A DNA stretch of 64,000 nucleotides. Source: Liolophura sinensis (taxonomy: Eukaryota; Mollusca; Polyplacophora; Chitonida; Chitonidae). Below are positions 51,516 through 63,160 of the stretch, one piece after another. Position numbers and translations under genes: made by a program. The stretch covers positions 6,760,001 to 6,824,000 of the forward strand of contig NC_088307.1 of NCBI RefSeq assembly GCF_032854445.1, given 5' to 3'. Each line of letters starts with the position of its first letter. The first letter of the stretch is position 1. Below the pieces are notes generated by a model. It ran no database searches. It had not been told where the DNA came from and saw only the letters and a program-made list of their open reading frames with translations.

Positions 51516-51765
51516 GGCTCATGGTATGTTTGAGGCGAATGAGTGAAGGAGTAAAAGAGTGTGTGAGTGTTTTCAACACTATTAAAAACTGTTCCATGCT
51601 TCTCTTTGCTGGAATCCGCCTTAAATTTGTACTTTATACACATTTCATAGTTCTTTGGTGGTTTGTGTATAACGTTGTTTTGGGAATAGGCCTAGCGATT
51701 TTTGAACTGGAAAGTCTGTTTTGGTTGACTGCAGGTATAAGAATACGTTTTGAGGCCTAGATTTA
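51516..51765 (+). mobile_element. Penelope-like tail module
   Basis: CTTCTCTTTGCTGGAATCCG, TTCTTTGGTGGTTTGTGTAT and TGACTGCAGGTATAAGAATACG. Pairs with the inverted copy at 51345. Confidence 0.65.
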
Positions 51766-52139
51766 CAAAGATAGCCAAAGGCAAAATATATGACTGAAAC
51801 AACAGTAGCTAACTTAAATAATATCATCAGGCTATTTTAGACAGGTAACTCATCATTTCATGCAATACCACTGAATTTGGTCAGAGATTAAATAAAAGAT
51901 ACAATGACTTTGAAAGGTGTATTCACGGTAAATTATGTGCGACCTGTAACTCGGTCCTATTACCTGAGCTGTGCTCAAATTGTGAAAGCCGTACACGGAG
52001 TTCCAGTAATTTTTCACTCTCTCTCCATACTTATTTACAAGAGAATTACACTCGAGAACAAGTACAGGACAGCTAAGAAAAAGGGCACAATTCGTACCCA
52101 TCGAATCAATACACAAGTCATTCCATGAATAAAAACCCG
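51766..52139. other. Unrecognised segment
   Basis: Two overlapping frames on opposite strands (51853-52116 minus, 51904-52128 plus) with no domain seen. Confidence 0.35.
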
Positions 52140-52310
52140 TGTTTTATTTATTTGTTTATTTGATTGGTATTTTACGCCGGACTCAAGAATATTTCACTTA
52201 CACAACGACGGCCAGCGTTATGGTGGGCGGAAACCGGGCAAAGCCTGGTGGAAACCCACGACCATCCACAGGTTGCTGTCAGACATTCCGACTAGATACG
52301 GCCTGAAAAA
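52140..52310 (-). repeat. SINE family A, minus strand, partial
   Basis: TTTATTTGATTGGTATTTTA, CTCAAGAATATTTCACTTAC and GGAAACCCACGACCATCCAC. Confidence 0.88.
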
Positions 52311-52544
52311 ATATTGTAAGTACTGTAACTAAATAACGGTTTGTTGCCTTTGACTTTATTGTCGCGATGAACAGTTTTAGAAAACACCGAAACAGTTAGG
52401 GATAAAATTCTATCACTTAACTTGCAACCACTCTCTTAATACAGACACTTCATAAAGTACAGTTATCTTGGGAAAAGCTCTGTTACTAAATATTCAGGCG
52501 TAAACTGTGTGTAGACTAAAATTTCAAAATGTATTATATTACTG

Positions 52545-53010
52545 CAAAAAGTATTGTGTCTAGGTTATTCCACCAAACGTCTTCACTCTAAGTTTCTTAA
52601 GTTTTAAAATAAATATAATACTCTTGTAAGTAAATGCAAACAGAGAGTCCAGAGCCTCATGACTGTGTCTAATTCCGCTTAACCCGGGGGTAGGGCCAGT
52701 ATATTCAGCGTAGTGGATTAAATCGCCATCAAAGCGCAACCGAGATATACAGTTATTTATTATCGACAGTTTATATGCTAGCATAATGCACATTTGATTA
52801 CTGATTTCACTCAGTCACCTGGAACATACCTGGCGTTATAAAACATCATTGAAACCTGTTGACTTATTCTCCTTGCATGCTTACGTCCTAAATTCATACT
52901 TATATACTTTCATAGGTCGTTGGTGGTTTGTGTTGAACAGTGATTTTAGAATTGGTCTTACGATTATTAACCCAGAACGTCCAATTTGGTCGATGGTTGA
53001 TATACTGTAG
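52545..53010 (+). pseudogene. Penelope-like RT C-terminal scrap and tail
   Basis: GCAAAAAGTATTGTGTCTAG, GGTTATTCCACCAAACGTCT TCACTCTAAGTTTCTTAAG, then ATCGCCATCAAAGCGCAACC and the tail (GTCGTTGGTGGTTTGTGTTG). Confidence 0.65.
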
Positions 53011-53588
53011 TTGTTGTTTCGTCATTTATCATTTGTAGTGGATGTCTGTCTCTGTACAACGTCACCAATCAATACGCTACCTTGTAGCGGAACTAGCCGA
53101 AGTTAAATAATAATGGTAAGCTTCCACTAAATAGTCAATAGTTTGCTTTACAGGTTTGGAATCTCTAATTGTTGATTTAAAAGATATAAAAATGTCTTCT
53201 CCATACCACTAGTATACACATCCGGTTTCCTTGGTGGTCGTGGTTTCCTGGAATTTGATGCTGGATTTCCTTGGGTTAGGGCGTGGAAGTCATTGGTGAT
53301 TTACAAAAGACCACTCATCCATCGTGAGGAAATCTCCCACACTAGTGAAACTATCGTCATGGTGAAACTAGCGCGAGCATGGCATGGGAGACCGTATCCC
53401 GTGTAAAGGATGTGTTCGGGTCGAGTTTGACGGTTGGTGGACTTTAGTAAGCAGTTTGTTTTCTTTAACATCGTCAGGCGTGGTCTTGCAGGCTGCAGAA
53501 TTAACCTTTATCCACGGCACAGCAGAAGGCTTGAGTTTCCGATGGCTTTAGCAACACTGTTGATTTCCTCAAAACAATCCGCCTCAAT
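53011..53588. other. Unique non-coding segment
   Basis: No feature recognised. Confidence 0.35.
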
Positions 53589-53722
53589 ATTTATTTATTT
53601 GATTGGTGTTTTACGTGGTACTAAAGAATATTTCACTCATACGACAGCGGCCGGTATTAAGGTGGGAGGAAACCTGGCAGAGCCCGGGGAAAACCCACGA
53701 TCATCCGCAGGTTGCTGCAGGC
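53589..53722 (-). repeat. SINE family A, minus strand, partial
   Basis: TATTTATTTGATTGGTGTTT, AAAGAATATTTCACTCATAC and CACGATCATCCGCAGGTTGC. Confidence 0.88.
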
Positions 53723-53811
53723 CAAAATGTTCAGATCAAATGAACGACCACTTCGAGGGTCCGTTCCACACTTGTGTATTCTTGACGAATTTAGTACAGT
53801 TTTTTGCAACC

Positions 53812-54185
53812 TTTTCACAAGTGTTCTACGGCAGCGACACAAGTGTTCTTCAGCTGCCATAAATGTTCTTCAGGTTCCACACAGTGTTCTCCAGCTGCCT
53901 CATAAGTGTTCTTCAGCTGTCACACAAGTGCTCTTCAGCTGCCACACAAGTTTTCTTCAACTTCCACACAATTGTTCTCCAGCTGCCTCACAATTGTTTT
54001 TTCAGCTGTCATACAATCTTCTTCAGCTGTCACACAAGTCTTCTTCAGCTGCTTCATAAGTGTTCTTCAGGTGCCTCACAAGTGTTCTTCAGCTGCCACA
54101 CAAGTGTTCTTCAGGTGCCACACAAGTGCTCTTCACCTGTCACACAAGTGTACTTCAGCTCCCACACAAGCGTCCCCAACAGCTT
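53812..54185. repeat. 24 bp minisatellite, about 15 units
   Basis: CACACAAGTGTTCTTCAGCT plus GCCA. Twenty-four is a multiple of three, so three plus frames of 110-116 codons stay open; these are artefacts. Confidence 0.92.
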
Positions 54186-54329
54186 ATTGTTACGAAGTTC
54201 CCTTGACTCATGAAACCAATACCTCTTGTGTTATTTGAAGGATTAAAAGACACCTTCAACCATTAGATCCCGGCGCCATGCGCCTGCAAAATCCGTTAAG
54301 CCTGCTGCTTTCTTACACTGATGTGGCCT

Positions 54330-54790
54330 CACAGTCTCTTGAAGTGCATGTGGGTTACAAATTACTGCGTTAATATCATAACATGCGATATTAATGGTTA
54401 AACTCAAAGGTGCCTGTAAACCAGGAAAAAAAACAGAATTGAGAGTAAATTTTAAAAACTGTGGTGTTTTCAAACGCCTTACATTCCATGAGCATCAAAT
54501 GAAAACAACAGAATTCAGAGTAAAGAGTTAAAAAAACTGCAGTTCATGACCATTAAACAGAAACGACAAAAACCAAGAGTAAAGGGTAAAACTACAGTAC
54601 CTTCAAACGCCTCACAGTTGATGAGCATCAGCCAGAAACCACAGAATCCAGAGTAAAGTCAAACAACTACTTCATTCTCAAATGCCTTACAGTTCATAAG
54701 TATAAACCAGAAACCTCATGAGCATCAACCAGAAACAACATAATCCAGAGTAAAGTGAAAAAATCTATTCTATCTTCAAACTTCAAAACC
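54330..54790. repeat. Imperfect 70-80 bp tandem repeat
   Basis: GAGCATCAACCAGAAACAAC, AGAATCCAGAGTAAAG and CTTCAAACGCCTCACAGTTG recur about five times with heavy divergence. Confidence 0.75.
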
Positions 54791-54924
54791 TTCTCTATCT
54801 TTGAATGCCTGGTGTTTCTTGTCACATCAACCAATGACGAAGGAACTTCCAGTTATAGTCATATGATACGTCACTATACGCTCGGTGTTTAGATTTTAAT
54901 ATTTGTGTTGAAAGTACAGTTTTG

Positions 54925-55182
54925 AAAATTCATCCGTGGCTCAGTTGGTTATGGCGCTAGCGAGGCGTAATGACACAGGGGCCTCTCACCAATTTCAGCT
55001 CATGCTGGCTTCCTTTCCGGCCGTAAGTGGAAAGGTCACAGCTATCTGCAAATGGTCGGTGGTTTCGTCCGGGTTCTCCCCAGTTTCTTTCCACCATAAT
55101 GTATATAATATAAGTGCAAATAAATGTATAAATGAATATTCTTGAGTACGGCGTAAAACACCCAGTCAAATAAATAAATATA
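54925..55182 (+). repeat. SINE family A, slightly deleted
   Basis: CCGTGGCTCAGTTGGTTATGGC head, GACACAGGGGCCTCTCACC (B box deleted), CATAATGTATATAATATAAG and tail TTGAGTACGGCGTAAAACAC. Confidence 0.9.
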
Positions 55183-55599
55183 TCATTACTGCCCTGCAGT
55201 TTTCGGATCGGAAGGAGTATGTTTTCTATTTCTATATATATTTGTCTGTAATTACTGATAACAATTTATCAGTAATTGTAGGATTACTTCCAAATCAGTT
55301 GTGGGATGACTTCCAGCTTTCCGTTCTAATCACTGATCCACGCCCCACATCCAGCTTCTTGTACAGGAGACAAATAACCAGTGCCAGCTTTGAACTTCGA
55401 CGTATTACAATGACAGACAAAGGCAAAGTACGAGGCCACAAAAATATTATCAGAATAGATTATATATTCCATATAACATATGTGTAAATTAAGTCATCAG
55501 AAGTTTCAAACTATTCGCCTTATTGAATTCATTAACCTTATTGACAACAAGTCCTCAAGATGATCTGACATTTTCCGTTTACTAGTTGTTAAAAGTCGT

Positions 55600-57370
55600 C
55601 CCAATCCGGTAAAGTATCTCATTTTGCGTGTTGACCCCTCAGATACCGGCATTGCCTTCGGATATCTGCTTCAGGGTTTCAACCAAGCCCTGCCAATTGG
55701 ACCCCCAGGGTCGGTCAGCGCTGATTCCGCGACGAATGTAGATTTTGTTCTCTATGTCCACTTCCACACGATGCGGTGCCCCACGTCCAGCTGGGTCAGA
55801 CTACTGCCCACCTCTCGCCACTGCCCTGATGCTTTACTGTGTCTTGTTCGCCCCGTAAGTTGCGTAGCGGTAAAACACGTTGTCGTTGTTGTTTACAGCC
55901 CACAAACCACTGTTTCCTGTAGACACGTTTTTGGCCTTGCGGATATCTTATCCCAAATTATTGAATTGTCCCTCAAGTCAAAGGCAAACGTTGCCAAGCG
56001 GCCATAGATTTGGTCGTTTCATTGACTCCCCAAACACTGGGGAGGGATTTGTTTGATTTTTTTTTTCGATTTGTTTGAGTCCACCGTCATTTCGGGTGCA
56101 ATACAGCCCCGTAGGTTTTTTGTTGGAAATACCGCGGCGAGCGTAAATTTGGTCGTTCTCATTCACACCCCAAACAAGGCCGCCACCGGATGTGACGTAT
56201 TTCAGACTACCGCTCACTTGGGTCCACTAAGAGCCTGACCCATACTTGTCTCCGAGAGTACCCTCTCTGTCAAAAATTTTGTTGTCGTTGTTTTACGCCC
56301 CAAACGCCAGCATAGCCAACGGATATCTGCTTCAAGCCGCCGGAAATCACTTCCCATTGTCTGCCTTGTCTACAGATCCAGCATTTCCCCAGCCGCCATA
56401 TTGGCTAACCCGCTGTTCTCACCCCCCATGCATGACCTTTCTGACTGACGCTGATGTGAGAAAGCTTCTGTCCCGAACTTCGGTTGCCAGTTTTGCCCAA
56501 TGGGGCTGGATTTCGAGATGCCGATCCTCTGGTAGACGTCGTTGTTTTTGTTCACTTCCAAGGCCGTGTTTTAACCAACGTCAACCTGACGTAACCCTCC
56601 TGACACAAGGATCCATTCATCTCCAGTAGCTTCGCGTACGCCATAAGTCTTGGTTTGTAGATGATTTCATCTTTTTTGTTCACCCCCCCACACACCACTG
56701 TCGCCGGCAGATATGTGTTTCAAGGCTCCGGAAGCAAGCTTGCACTCTGTGGTCAGGTATATGGAAGAAGTCTGGCGTTTCCTACGTCCGTTGAAGTTGG
56801 CGTTGCAGACACCACCAATCAGTGTAAACCCGGCGTACATGATGATGTTCGGTACGTTGGTATCGTCGGTTGTGTCCCTAAAATCTTCTAACGATGATCT
56901 TGGCCAAGGTGAAATCCGGGTTGTCTCGCTGCGTGTTCCAGCCAATCCGGAAGTTCATTCTTGCGATCTGCGCAAGTCCTCCGATGTACTATGGTCGCTG
57001 TCGGATCGTGTCCGGTAAGACGTCCTCCACAATGTGCACTATCGTCTGAAGGGACAGAAGGGACAGGGAATGTTGTAGGTAAACAGGTAGATGTTTGCTG
57101 TTCGTTTCTTGAAGGTAATCCAAAATATGCTGTCGACGTCGCTCAAACAGCAGTACTGGTTCTGTGTGCTCCGCGATCGTATCTGCGTAGTACGCAGCGT
57201 TCCAATCGTCCGGGAAGGCGAGCGGTAGTGTATTGGGACCGGGATTTGAGAAGCGTTCTGCTGCACCAGGGTGATCACGGCGAACTGACCTGGTTCCAGA
57301 AGATCTGCCGAAATCTTTGGAACAGCCACCGCAGGTATTCTTGGTGAGGCTGGACCGGGGAGCCAAGGCT
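55600..57370 (-). pseudogene. Tectonin-repeat (TECPR) lectin pseudogene
   Basis: Read on the minus strand, at least six tectonin-type beta-propeller repeats lie in a row without introns between about 56780 and 55610: SGALKHISAGDSGVWG, GGLRQVDVG...VNKNNDVYQRIG, WEVISGGLKQISVGYAGVWG, SGSLKYVTSGGGLVWGVNEN, STGNSGLWAVNNNDNVFY, and GGLKQI/TLKQISEGNAGI. Such repeats occur in fish-egg lectin and tachylectin-like innate-immunity lectins. Damage is clear: a G-run frameshift after GVWG near 56685, a stop in VDVG*, a frameshift after GVWGV near 56295, a one-base loss at VW-EVD near 55775, and Trp to TGA in GNAGI*GVN near 55645. The 5' part to 57370 has two overlapping frames and no recognised domain. 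Confidence 0.72.
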
Positions 57371-57506
57371 AGAGATAACGAGGACCAAAACGAACCTGTA
57401 AAAAGACATCAACTATTATAAAAATGAATGAATGAATAAATGAATGAATGAATATTGATCAACGGATTATTGGTAGCTATTTCAGTTATATGTTTATCAT
57501 CGATTG

Positions 57507-57762
57507 GGGCCTGCGTGGCCAAGGTGGTTAGCACACGAGCACGGCGCAATGTCCTAGATGCACACCAGGAATGCGGTCACCGTGAGCATAGCTCATGTTG
57601 GCTTCCCCGGAAGATCTGTGAGAAGGTCTGCAATCTACGGATGGTCGTGGGTTTTCCCTGGGCTCTGTCCGATTTCCTTCCGCCATAATGCCGCCGTCGT
57701 ATAAGTGATATATTTTTGAATACGGTGTAAAACACCAAGCAAATAAAGAAATAAATTTATAA
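57507..57762 (+). repeat. SINE family A, full length
   Basis: GGCCTGCGTGGCCAAGGTGGTTAGCAC head, a mutated B-box region, CGTCGTATAAGTGATATATTT and tail AAAACACCAAGCAAATAAAG. Confidence 0.9.
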
Positions 57763-58039
57763 ACCAGATAAATGATGAAAGACTATCTTTTTTTTTTACG
57801 TTTAAGGGCAGTTGCACATTTGACCGTCAGTTGTTACCATTTAAATATCCTTAAGTTACATGAATTTAAAAATGGCCAAACTCATCCGGTAGAAAGGTCT
57901 GGGAGTGAAAATCTTCTGCTTGAGTTTCTGTTTGAGTTACAGATCACTTTCGGTCACAACGATATATGTAACAATTGCGAAGAAGCACAGTGGCTTTAAG
58001 GTACACAACCGTACAACTGCCTAATGGTAGATGGTTGAG

Positions 58040-58345
58040 TTGATATCTATGTCATACGACGACAAGGAATCATTAGGTTGTGTGCATGTATTGTGCCTTC
58101 TGGTGGCAGCGCTACAATCCAGAGGCCATGCCGTCAAAGTGCCGCCGCCACTGAAGCATCGTGCCAAAACACCAAACATGACACCCACCCAGTCACATTA
58201 TAGTGACACCGGGCCAACAACTCATGTTTCCTTGATCTAACCTACACTGCTGAGTGCCAAGCGAGGCAGCAGCAAGTATGACCCGATCCGGGTTGGATCC
58301 CGGTGTCTCCTGACTTCGAGACGGACGCTCTAACCATAAGTCCAC
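58040..58345 (-). repeat. tRNA-derived SINE, fourth type, minus strand
   Basis: The reverse complement starts with A-box-like TTATGGTTAGAGCGTCCGTC and B-box-like GGGATCCAACCCGG, then a body with TCGGGTCATACTTGCTGCTG. A CACCCAGTCACATTATAGTG block marks the far end. Confidence 0.65.
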
Positions 58346-58499
58346 CGAAGCTGTTGATTGAGTTGATGAAATTGTGTTTCTTCTTATCCACTGCTATAAA
58401 ACACAGCAAACACTAAAACAACAGCAACGACACTCTAACCATTAAAATTTTAAAACTTGTAGTATCCGATCAAAACTTCGATCGTATACGTGAATTTGA

Positions 58500-58501
58500 T
58501 A

Positions 58502-58582
<81 letters not shown>

Positions 58583-58614
58583 AACCATAGAGAAGGCTGA
58601 GAAGCTTTCATAAA

Positions 58615-58678
<64 letters not shown>

Positions 58679-58710
58679 TATGAAAGCTTCTCAGCCCTTC
58701 CTTCGGCCCC
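58500..58710. repeat. Two (TA)n tracts inside a hairpin
   Basis: AAGGCTGAGAAGCTTTCATAAAA at 58593-58615 and its reverse complement at 58676-58699 (one extra G) flank a (TA)n tract; another (TA)n precedes the left arm. The region could form a long cruciform. Confidence 0.92.
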
Positions 58711-60874
58711 AAAGATCAGTCCGGAAATTATGTAGCCTGCTGTGCTGACGTCAGTGGTAATAGGTGTCAAACCAACTTTGTTGTGAACCTGGCCCTGCGT
58801 CCTTGGCATGTTCAACGATGACGTTTCCGATGACGTTGACGTTTCACACGCGATTTGTAATGACAAATGTTAGTGATTTGCAACTTTCAAGAAAAGAGAT
58901 GAACCTATTAAGCACTAAATAAAGTACATACGATTCAGCCATTTTGTTGATTTTGAACAATCATATATTTTCAGTTTATTACAAGAAGTGATGTACATTT
59001 GCAGCTAAAAGTATCACCACATGTAATGTCTTTACCTATACTCAATTTTCACTCCATGGGTATATTGGGGTTTTTTTGGCCACACCACCTTCAAAAAAAT
59101 AGAAAAGGGCTCGTTTTTTACTTTAAATTGCATTTTATAATACAACCATAGATCTTTGTAAAATAAAGAGATCAGATTTCGTCTTCATCAATCCAAATCT
59201 AACTGTTTAATTGTTTCAGTCAAAATTCAAGAACTGATCTCGATGGTCTGTAAGGAAATCGACCAAAATATACTGATGTTAGCTTCCACAATTGCCAGTC
59301 TGAATGATCTTTCTTTCTTAAAATATGTAACTCCATTAGATGGGACACGTGCATATCAAATGTTAAGCTTATCTCCTTTTATATTCTTGAGTACTGCGTG
59401 AAACACGAATCAAATAAATAAACCATGATCCCCTTACCAATTATGGCGACTAAATAGTTCAGGGCTGCCTAGCGTTCAACAGACGATCATTTACCACAGG
59501 GCGATTTGATAATGAACAGTCTGTAAATAATAGAAGTGATCTGCCGTTTTTCTAGAAAAATCATGAAAAGCAATTTCAAAAAAATAAAAATAGCTGGTTT
59601 TTGGAAACTATACGCTCCGGCTTTCAGTTTGGAAGAGTACAAATGAAGTAAGTATCAGTAGAAAGACCATCAAGACTTGTGTCTGAAAAATACCATTACA
59701 CCATATTTTGTTAGGCTTTCAAGCTTCGCTTGGAAGACTATTGCTCTTGCTCAGATTAGTTTTCTTCTTGGCTGACAGTTGTTTTTCTTTTTTTGCGTTT
59801 TTGCGAAAAAACTGCGTGTCACAGCTGTTAACTTTCTACACATGTTGGAGCTACTTGCTGGAGTGTAAAACTGTACCCACCTGTGACCCACTTTTCGGCC
59901 ATATTGGAGCAGTAGGGAAATCTAAAAAAATTTCTTCTCCAGAAGAGCTGATCAGATTGCATTGAAAATTGACATGCATATACAAGACTACTGTACAAGA
60001 AATGCGGAAGCTCCCTTTTGGTCGTTTTAGTCACGTACTGACCTGTGGATGAATTTTGAAAAAATACGATAGCAATTAGATGTAGATGTAGATTAGATGC
60101 TAAATACAACCGTGGGATTAGTTTTTACCTATGGTGTATATTTTTTCTTTAAATTGCAATCATAGCTCATTTCAGTGTCATGTTTCAAATATCACGTGAC
60201 CGGACACCGTAATAGCTAAGAAGCTCAGAATTGGTCAGTAGATAGATCAACCACAGATCTTCATTTTTAGGACAGTAGAGCCCACGACTGATAGTTTTGC
60301 CATTAAAATGCGTTTAAAAACTTTATTTTTTTTTTTAATTCATAGACAGCTCGTTAAATTGCAATATCTCCAAAACCGGTAAAGGTAGAAAAAATAAACT
60401 TGGCAATTTCAATAACCAATATATGAAGCAGTTTTTGACGTTTGTGTTGTTTCGTCAGTCACGTGATTTAGCAGCCATTTTGAATTTTATTGATAAGCTT
60501 AAACCATCTTTTTCTGTAAATCGGCTGATGATCTTTGGATGAAATTTCACCTGCAAGTTTTAGGTGGATCGCCGTACCTATAATGCAAAAAAAACTTTTT
60601 GTTTGGTATTCAAGTTGTGCTGTAACTGTCCAATTAAATTAACTTAAAAGTAGGTCAAGTCTAGTACTGCTTGACGTCCGGATTACAAATCTGTAAGAAT
60701 TATTTTTGTGTTTGGTATAGTTTTCAGGTTATGACAAAAAAACATCAAAAATATAGCTACTAAAGCAGCGAAGCTGGGATTCAAGCCGATTGTGCCGACC
60801 TATGCGGTGTCCACTTTGGGTTATCTTAATGGTGTCCATGTATTGATACATAACGAACTTAATCAGATAGCCTA
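58711..60874. other. Non-coding region
   Basis: Contains a SINE A tail fragment (59385-59425) and a GAAAGACCATCAAGACTTGT motif near 59660 related to 13970. No gene seen; the frames at 59708-60109 have no domain. Confidence 0.4.
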
Positions 60875-61072
60875 TTCTCTAAAAACTACTGTGTACTAGT
60901 GATACACAATGTTGTGGCAAAAATGCACGTCCACATAATTTTGTGTACCAGCAGTACACAAATTGTGTAATTCATGTGCCACATCCATAGTGATTTGTGT
61001 ATATATGTGTGTACAGCTGTTACACATGTCACTGTGAATGTGCAAATTTGTACACTATAGTTTTTAGAGAGC
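60875..61072. mobile_element. Small MITE-like element with 20 bp inverted ends
   Basis: CTCTAAAAACTACTGTGTAC at 60877 pairs with GTACACTATAGTTTTTAGAG ending near 61069, two mismatches. The interior repeats GTGTAC/TACAC motifs and is non-coding. Confidence 0.78.
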
Positions 61073-61074
61073 AC

Positions 61075-61440
61075 ATTCTTCGTAGTCATTAGTGCATTGT
61101 AGCTACATTGTAAATCATATGTATGTAGATATGCCAAACAGAGTAAATCGACCTTTAGGCAATATTTGAAGGCCTGCATGTCCCCTCTTTTTTTTTGAAC
61201 ACAGCTCAACGATTTTCAACATACACAGAGTACACGTATAGGGCTTTGCACTCAGTGATTTTCAGCTGCAACACTATACTATTACGTGACCGCTAAATAT
61301 GGTGGAAATTGTGCTTTTTTGTAATTTGATTGCAATTTGCGATATTCGTGGCAGGAAAGAAACAAGACCGCACTCATGATCAGGACGTCAAACTACGCAT
61401 GGTAGCATACTCACAATATTCGCACAATCATCGTGGACAT
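61075..61440 (+). repeat. Roughly 345 bp unit, copy 1
   Basis: TTCGTAGTCATTAGTGCATT, CAACGATTTTCAACATACAC, ACGTGACCGCTAAATATGG and AACAAGACCGCACTCATGAT CAGGACGTCAAACTACGC. Same block order recurs in three further copies. Confidence 0.85.
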
Positions 61441-61800
61441 AAAAGTATTTAAAATACATTATATAACATGGGGACATCAAAATGCCAAATATAGTGAAAC
61501 CGGCCTTTGGGTAATTTTTCAAGCACTGCAACTCCCGCATTTATTAAGACACTTCAACGATTTTCCGCCCACATGCAGTACACATATAGCTCTTTGCACT
61601 CAGTCATTTCCAACTTTTGTGATGGCTTTGTGTCACGTTACCTGCAAATATGGGTTGGATGGGGGTGGGGGCGGGTGGAATTGCACTTTTCGGACTTTTT
61701 CGAGAAAAAACTATGCATCGGAGAAAAGTAAAAAGACCAGATTAGTCATCAGAACATCGAACTACGCCAAGCAGCGTACTTAAAACATTTAAATTCAGAA
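61441..61800 (+). repeat. Roughly 345 bp unit, copy 2
   Basis: CAACGATTTTCCGCCCACAT, CACGTTACCTGCAAATATGG and AAAGACCAGATTAGTCATCA. CACGTGAC-box position is 350 bp after copy 1. Confidence 0.85.
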
Positions 61801-61804
61801 AATT

Positions 61805-61978
61805 TTAATCACGTGACAAATTCAGTAAGCCCGGATCGAACTCTGACAAGTAACGTTGCATCAAGTTTGACACAGTTACACTAGAGCAGCTGAAGGTCCT
61901 TGCAATGTGGACATGGGTGGCTTCCTTATATATCATATCCAGGGCCATCTCGCGTTGTTCTGGAGTCAATCGAAGCAT
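61805..61978 (-). pseudogene. Tc1/mariner-like transposase, N-terminal HTH fragment
   Basis: The minus strand encodes 57 residues beginning MLRLTPEQREMALDMIYKEA and continuing HIARTFSCSSVTVSNLMQRY, then a stop. This fits the first helix-turn-helix (paired-like) DNA-binding domain of Tc1-type transposases. The second HTH, linker and DDE catalytic domain are not found nearby. It lies between copies 2 and 3 of the 345 bp unit. Confidence 0.7.
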
Positions 61979-62804
61979 TTTTTTGGTGGTTATTAGTCAC
62001 TGTGCGAGTCCAGCACACTCTGGGTAACGTTTTCATATACTTATTAGCCATGTGCAGTTGCGGCCATCCATGAGTCACGCGATTTTTCTACTCTCTTCAT
62101 TGTCTCGAAACAAATTCGTGTAGGCGTACATGGGAATATGCTGCGTACAATGTTTTCCTATAATAATTTGGTATTAATTTACTGAAAAGGCTGGTTAAAT
62201 TTAACTTGTGGAGTCGCAAAGTTTCTTTTGGCCGTCAGTTTATATGTAACTAAATCCGGAAAGCAATCGCAATTTTCACTTCAAATTTCTGTACACATTT
62301 TCTTTACACGTATATCTTCTCGTATGAGAGCATAAGTTATTGGTCGAAAATCAGTACAATATTAGATGTACTGCTTTGAAACTTTCAATGCGACATTACA
62401 CCGTTTATCACTGAGGCTGTTGACGGGTCATTCGCAAACCCGCGAATAGATCGTCGAGCTTGATGATGCTGTGCTATGCCCAATGAGAAACAGCGATCCG
62501 TTCTCAGAGTTAGTATATATTTTTCTAAAAAATAACGTAAAAACATGGCCCGTTAACAGTGAGTTTATATTTCCACATTTGAATCCACGATCTGCCATGC
62601 ACAGACTGACTGCTCTACTAATAGCTAGGCCGTTGTCAGAAAGCGAACCCCTATGCCCGGGCACTTGTAGATCTTGTCAATCAACCGGGCCTGGTTAGCG
62701 TGCAGTAAAGAAAACAAGATTTGCGCAAAACAATGGCACTCTCTGACCCAATCATAAATGCAGTGCAAACCAGATAATCAAGAGAACATATACATGATAC
62801 ATAT
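61979..62804. other. Non-coding between repeat copies
   Basis: Nothing else recognised; a GATCTTGTCAATCAACCGGG/CCTGGTTAGCG segment near 62670 is weakly tRNA-head-like. Confidence 0.35.
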
Positions 62805-63160
62805 TCTTCGTAGCCATCAAAACATCGTATTACACTGCATTGTATTATGTACGTGTAAATGTGCCACGTGGTATATCTGCCTTTGGCCATTGGTCAACGG
62901 CGTGCATGTCCTCTGCTTACTGACACAGATCAACGATTTTCACCATACATATATTACATGTATAGCCCTTTATATACAGTGATTGTCAGGTTTCTGTCAC
63001 GTGACCTGCAAAAATGGGAGAAATTGCGCTTTTGATTGCAATTTGCGACAAAAATATACATCGCAGGAAAAAATAAGACCGGGTTCGTGATTAGGACATC
63101 AAACTACTTCAGGTGGCATTCTTACAATATTTCTACGTTCATCCTAGACACGAATAAATG
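62805..63160 (+). repeat. Roughly 345 bp unit, copy 3
   Basis: TTCTTCGTAGCCATCAAAAC, CAACGATTTTCACCATACAT, GTCACGTGACCTGCAAAAAT and ATAAGACCGGGTTCGTGATT. Confidence 0.85.

Noticed and set aside
53712-54238. Three overlapping plus frames with SSAATQVF / LQLPHKC repeats
   Set aside because: 24 bp minisatellite keeps three frames open; no gene features.
55624-56007. Plus-strand 127-codon frame
   Set aside because: Antisense to tectonin repeats that are clear on the minus strand.
56989-57366. 125-codon minus frame as an intact gene
   Set aside because: Overlaps another minus frame of similar length, no recognised domain, and continues into a broken tectonin array; kept only as part of the pseudogene span.
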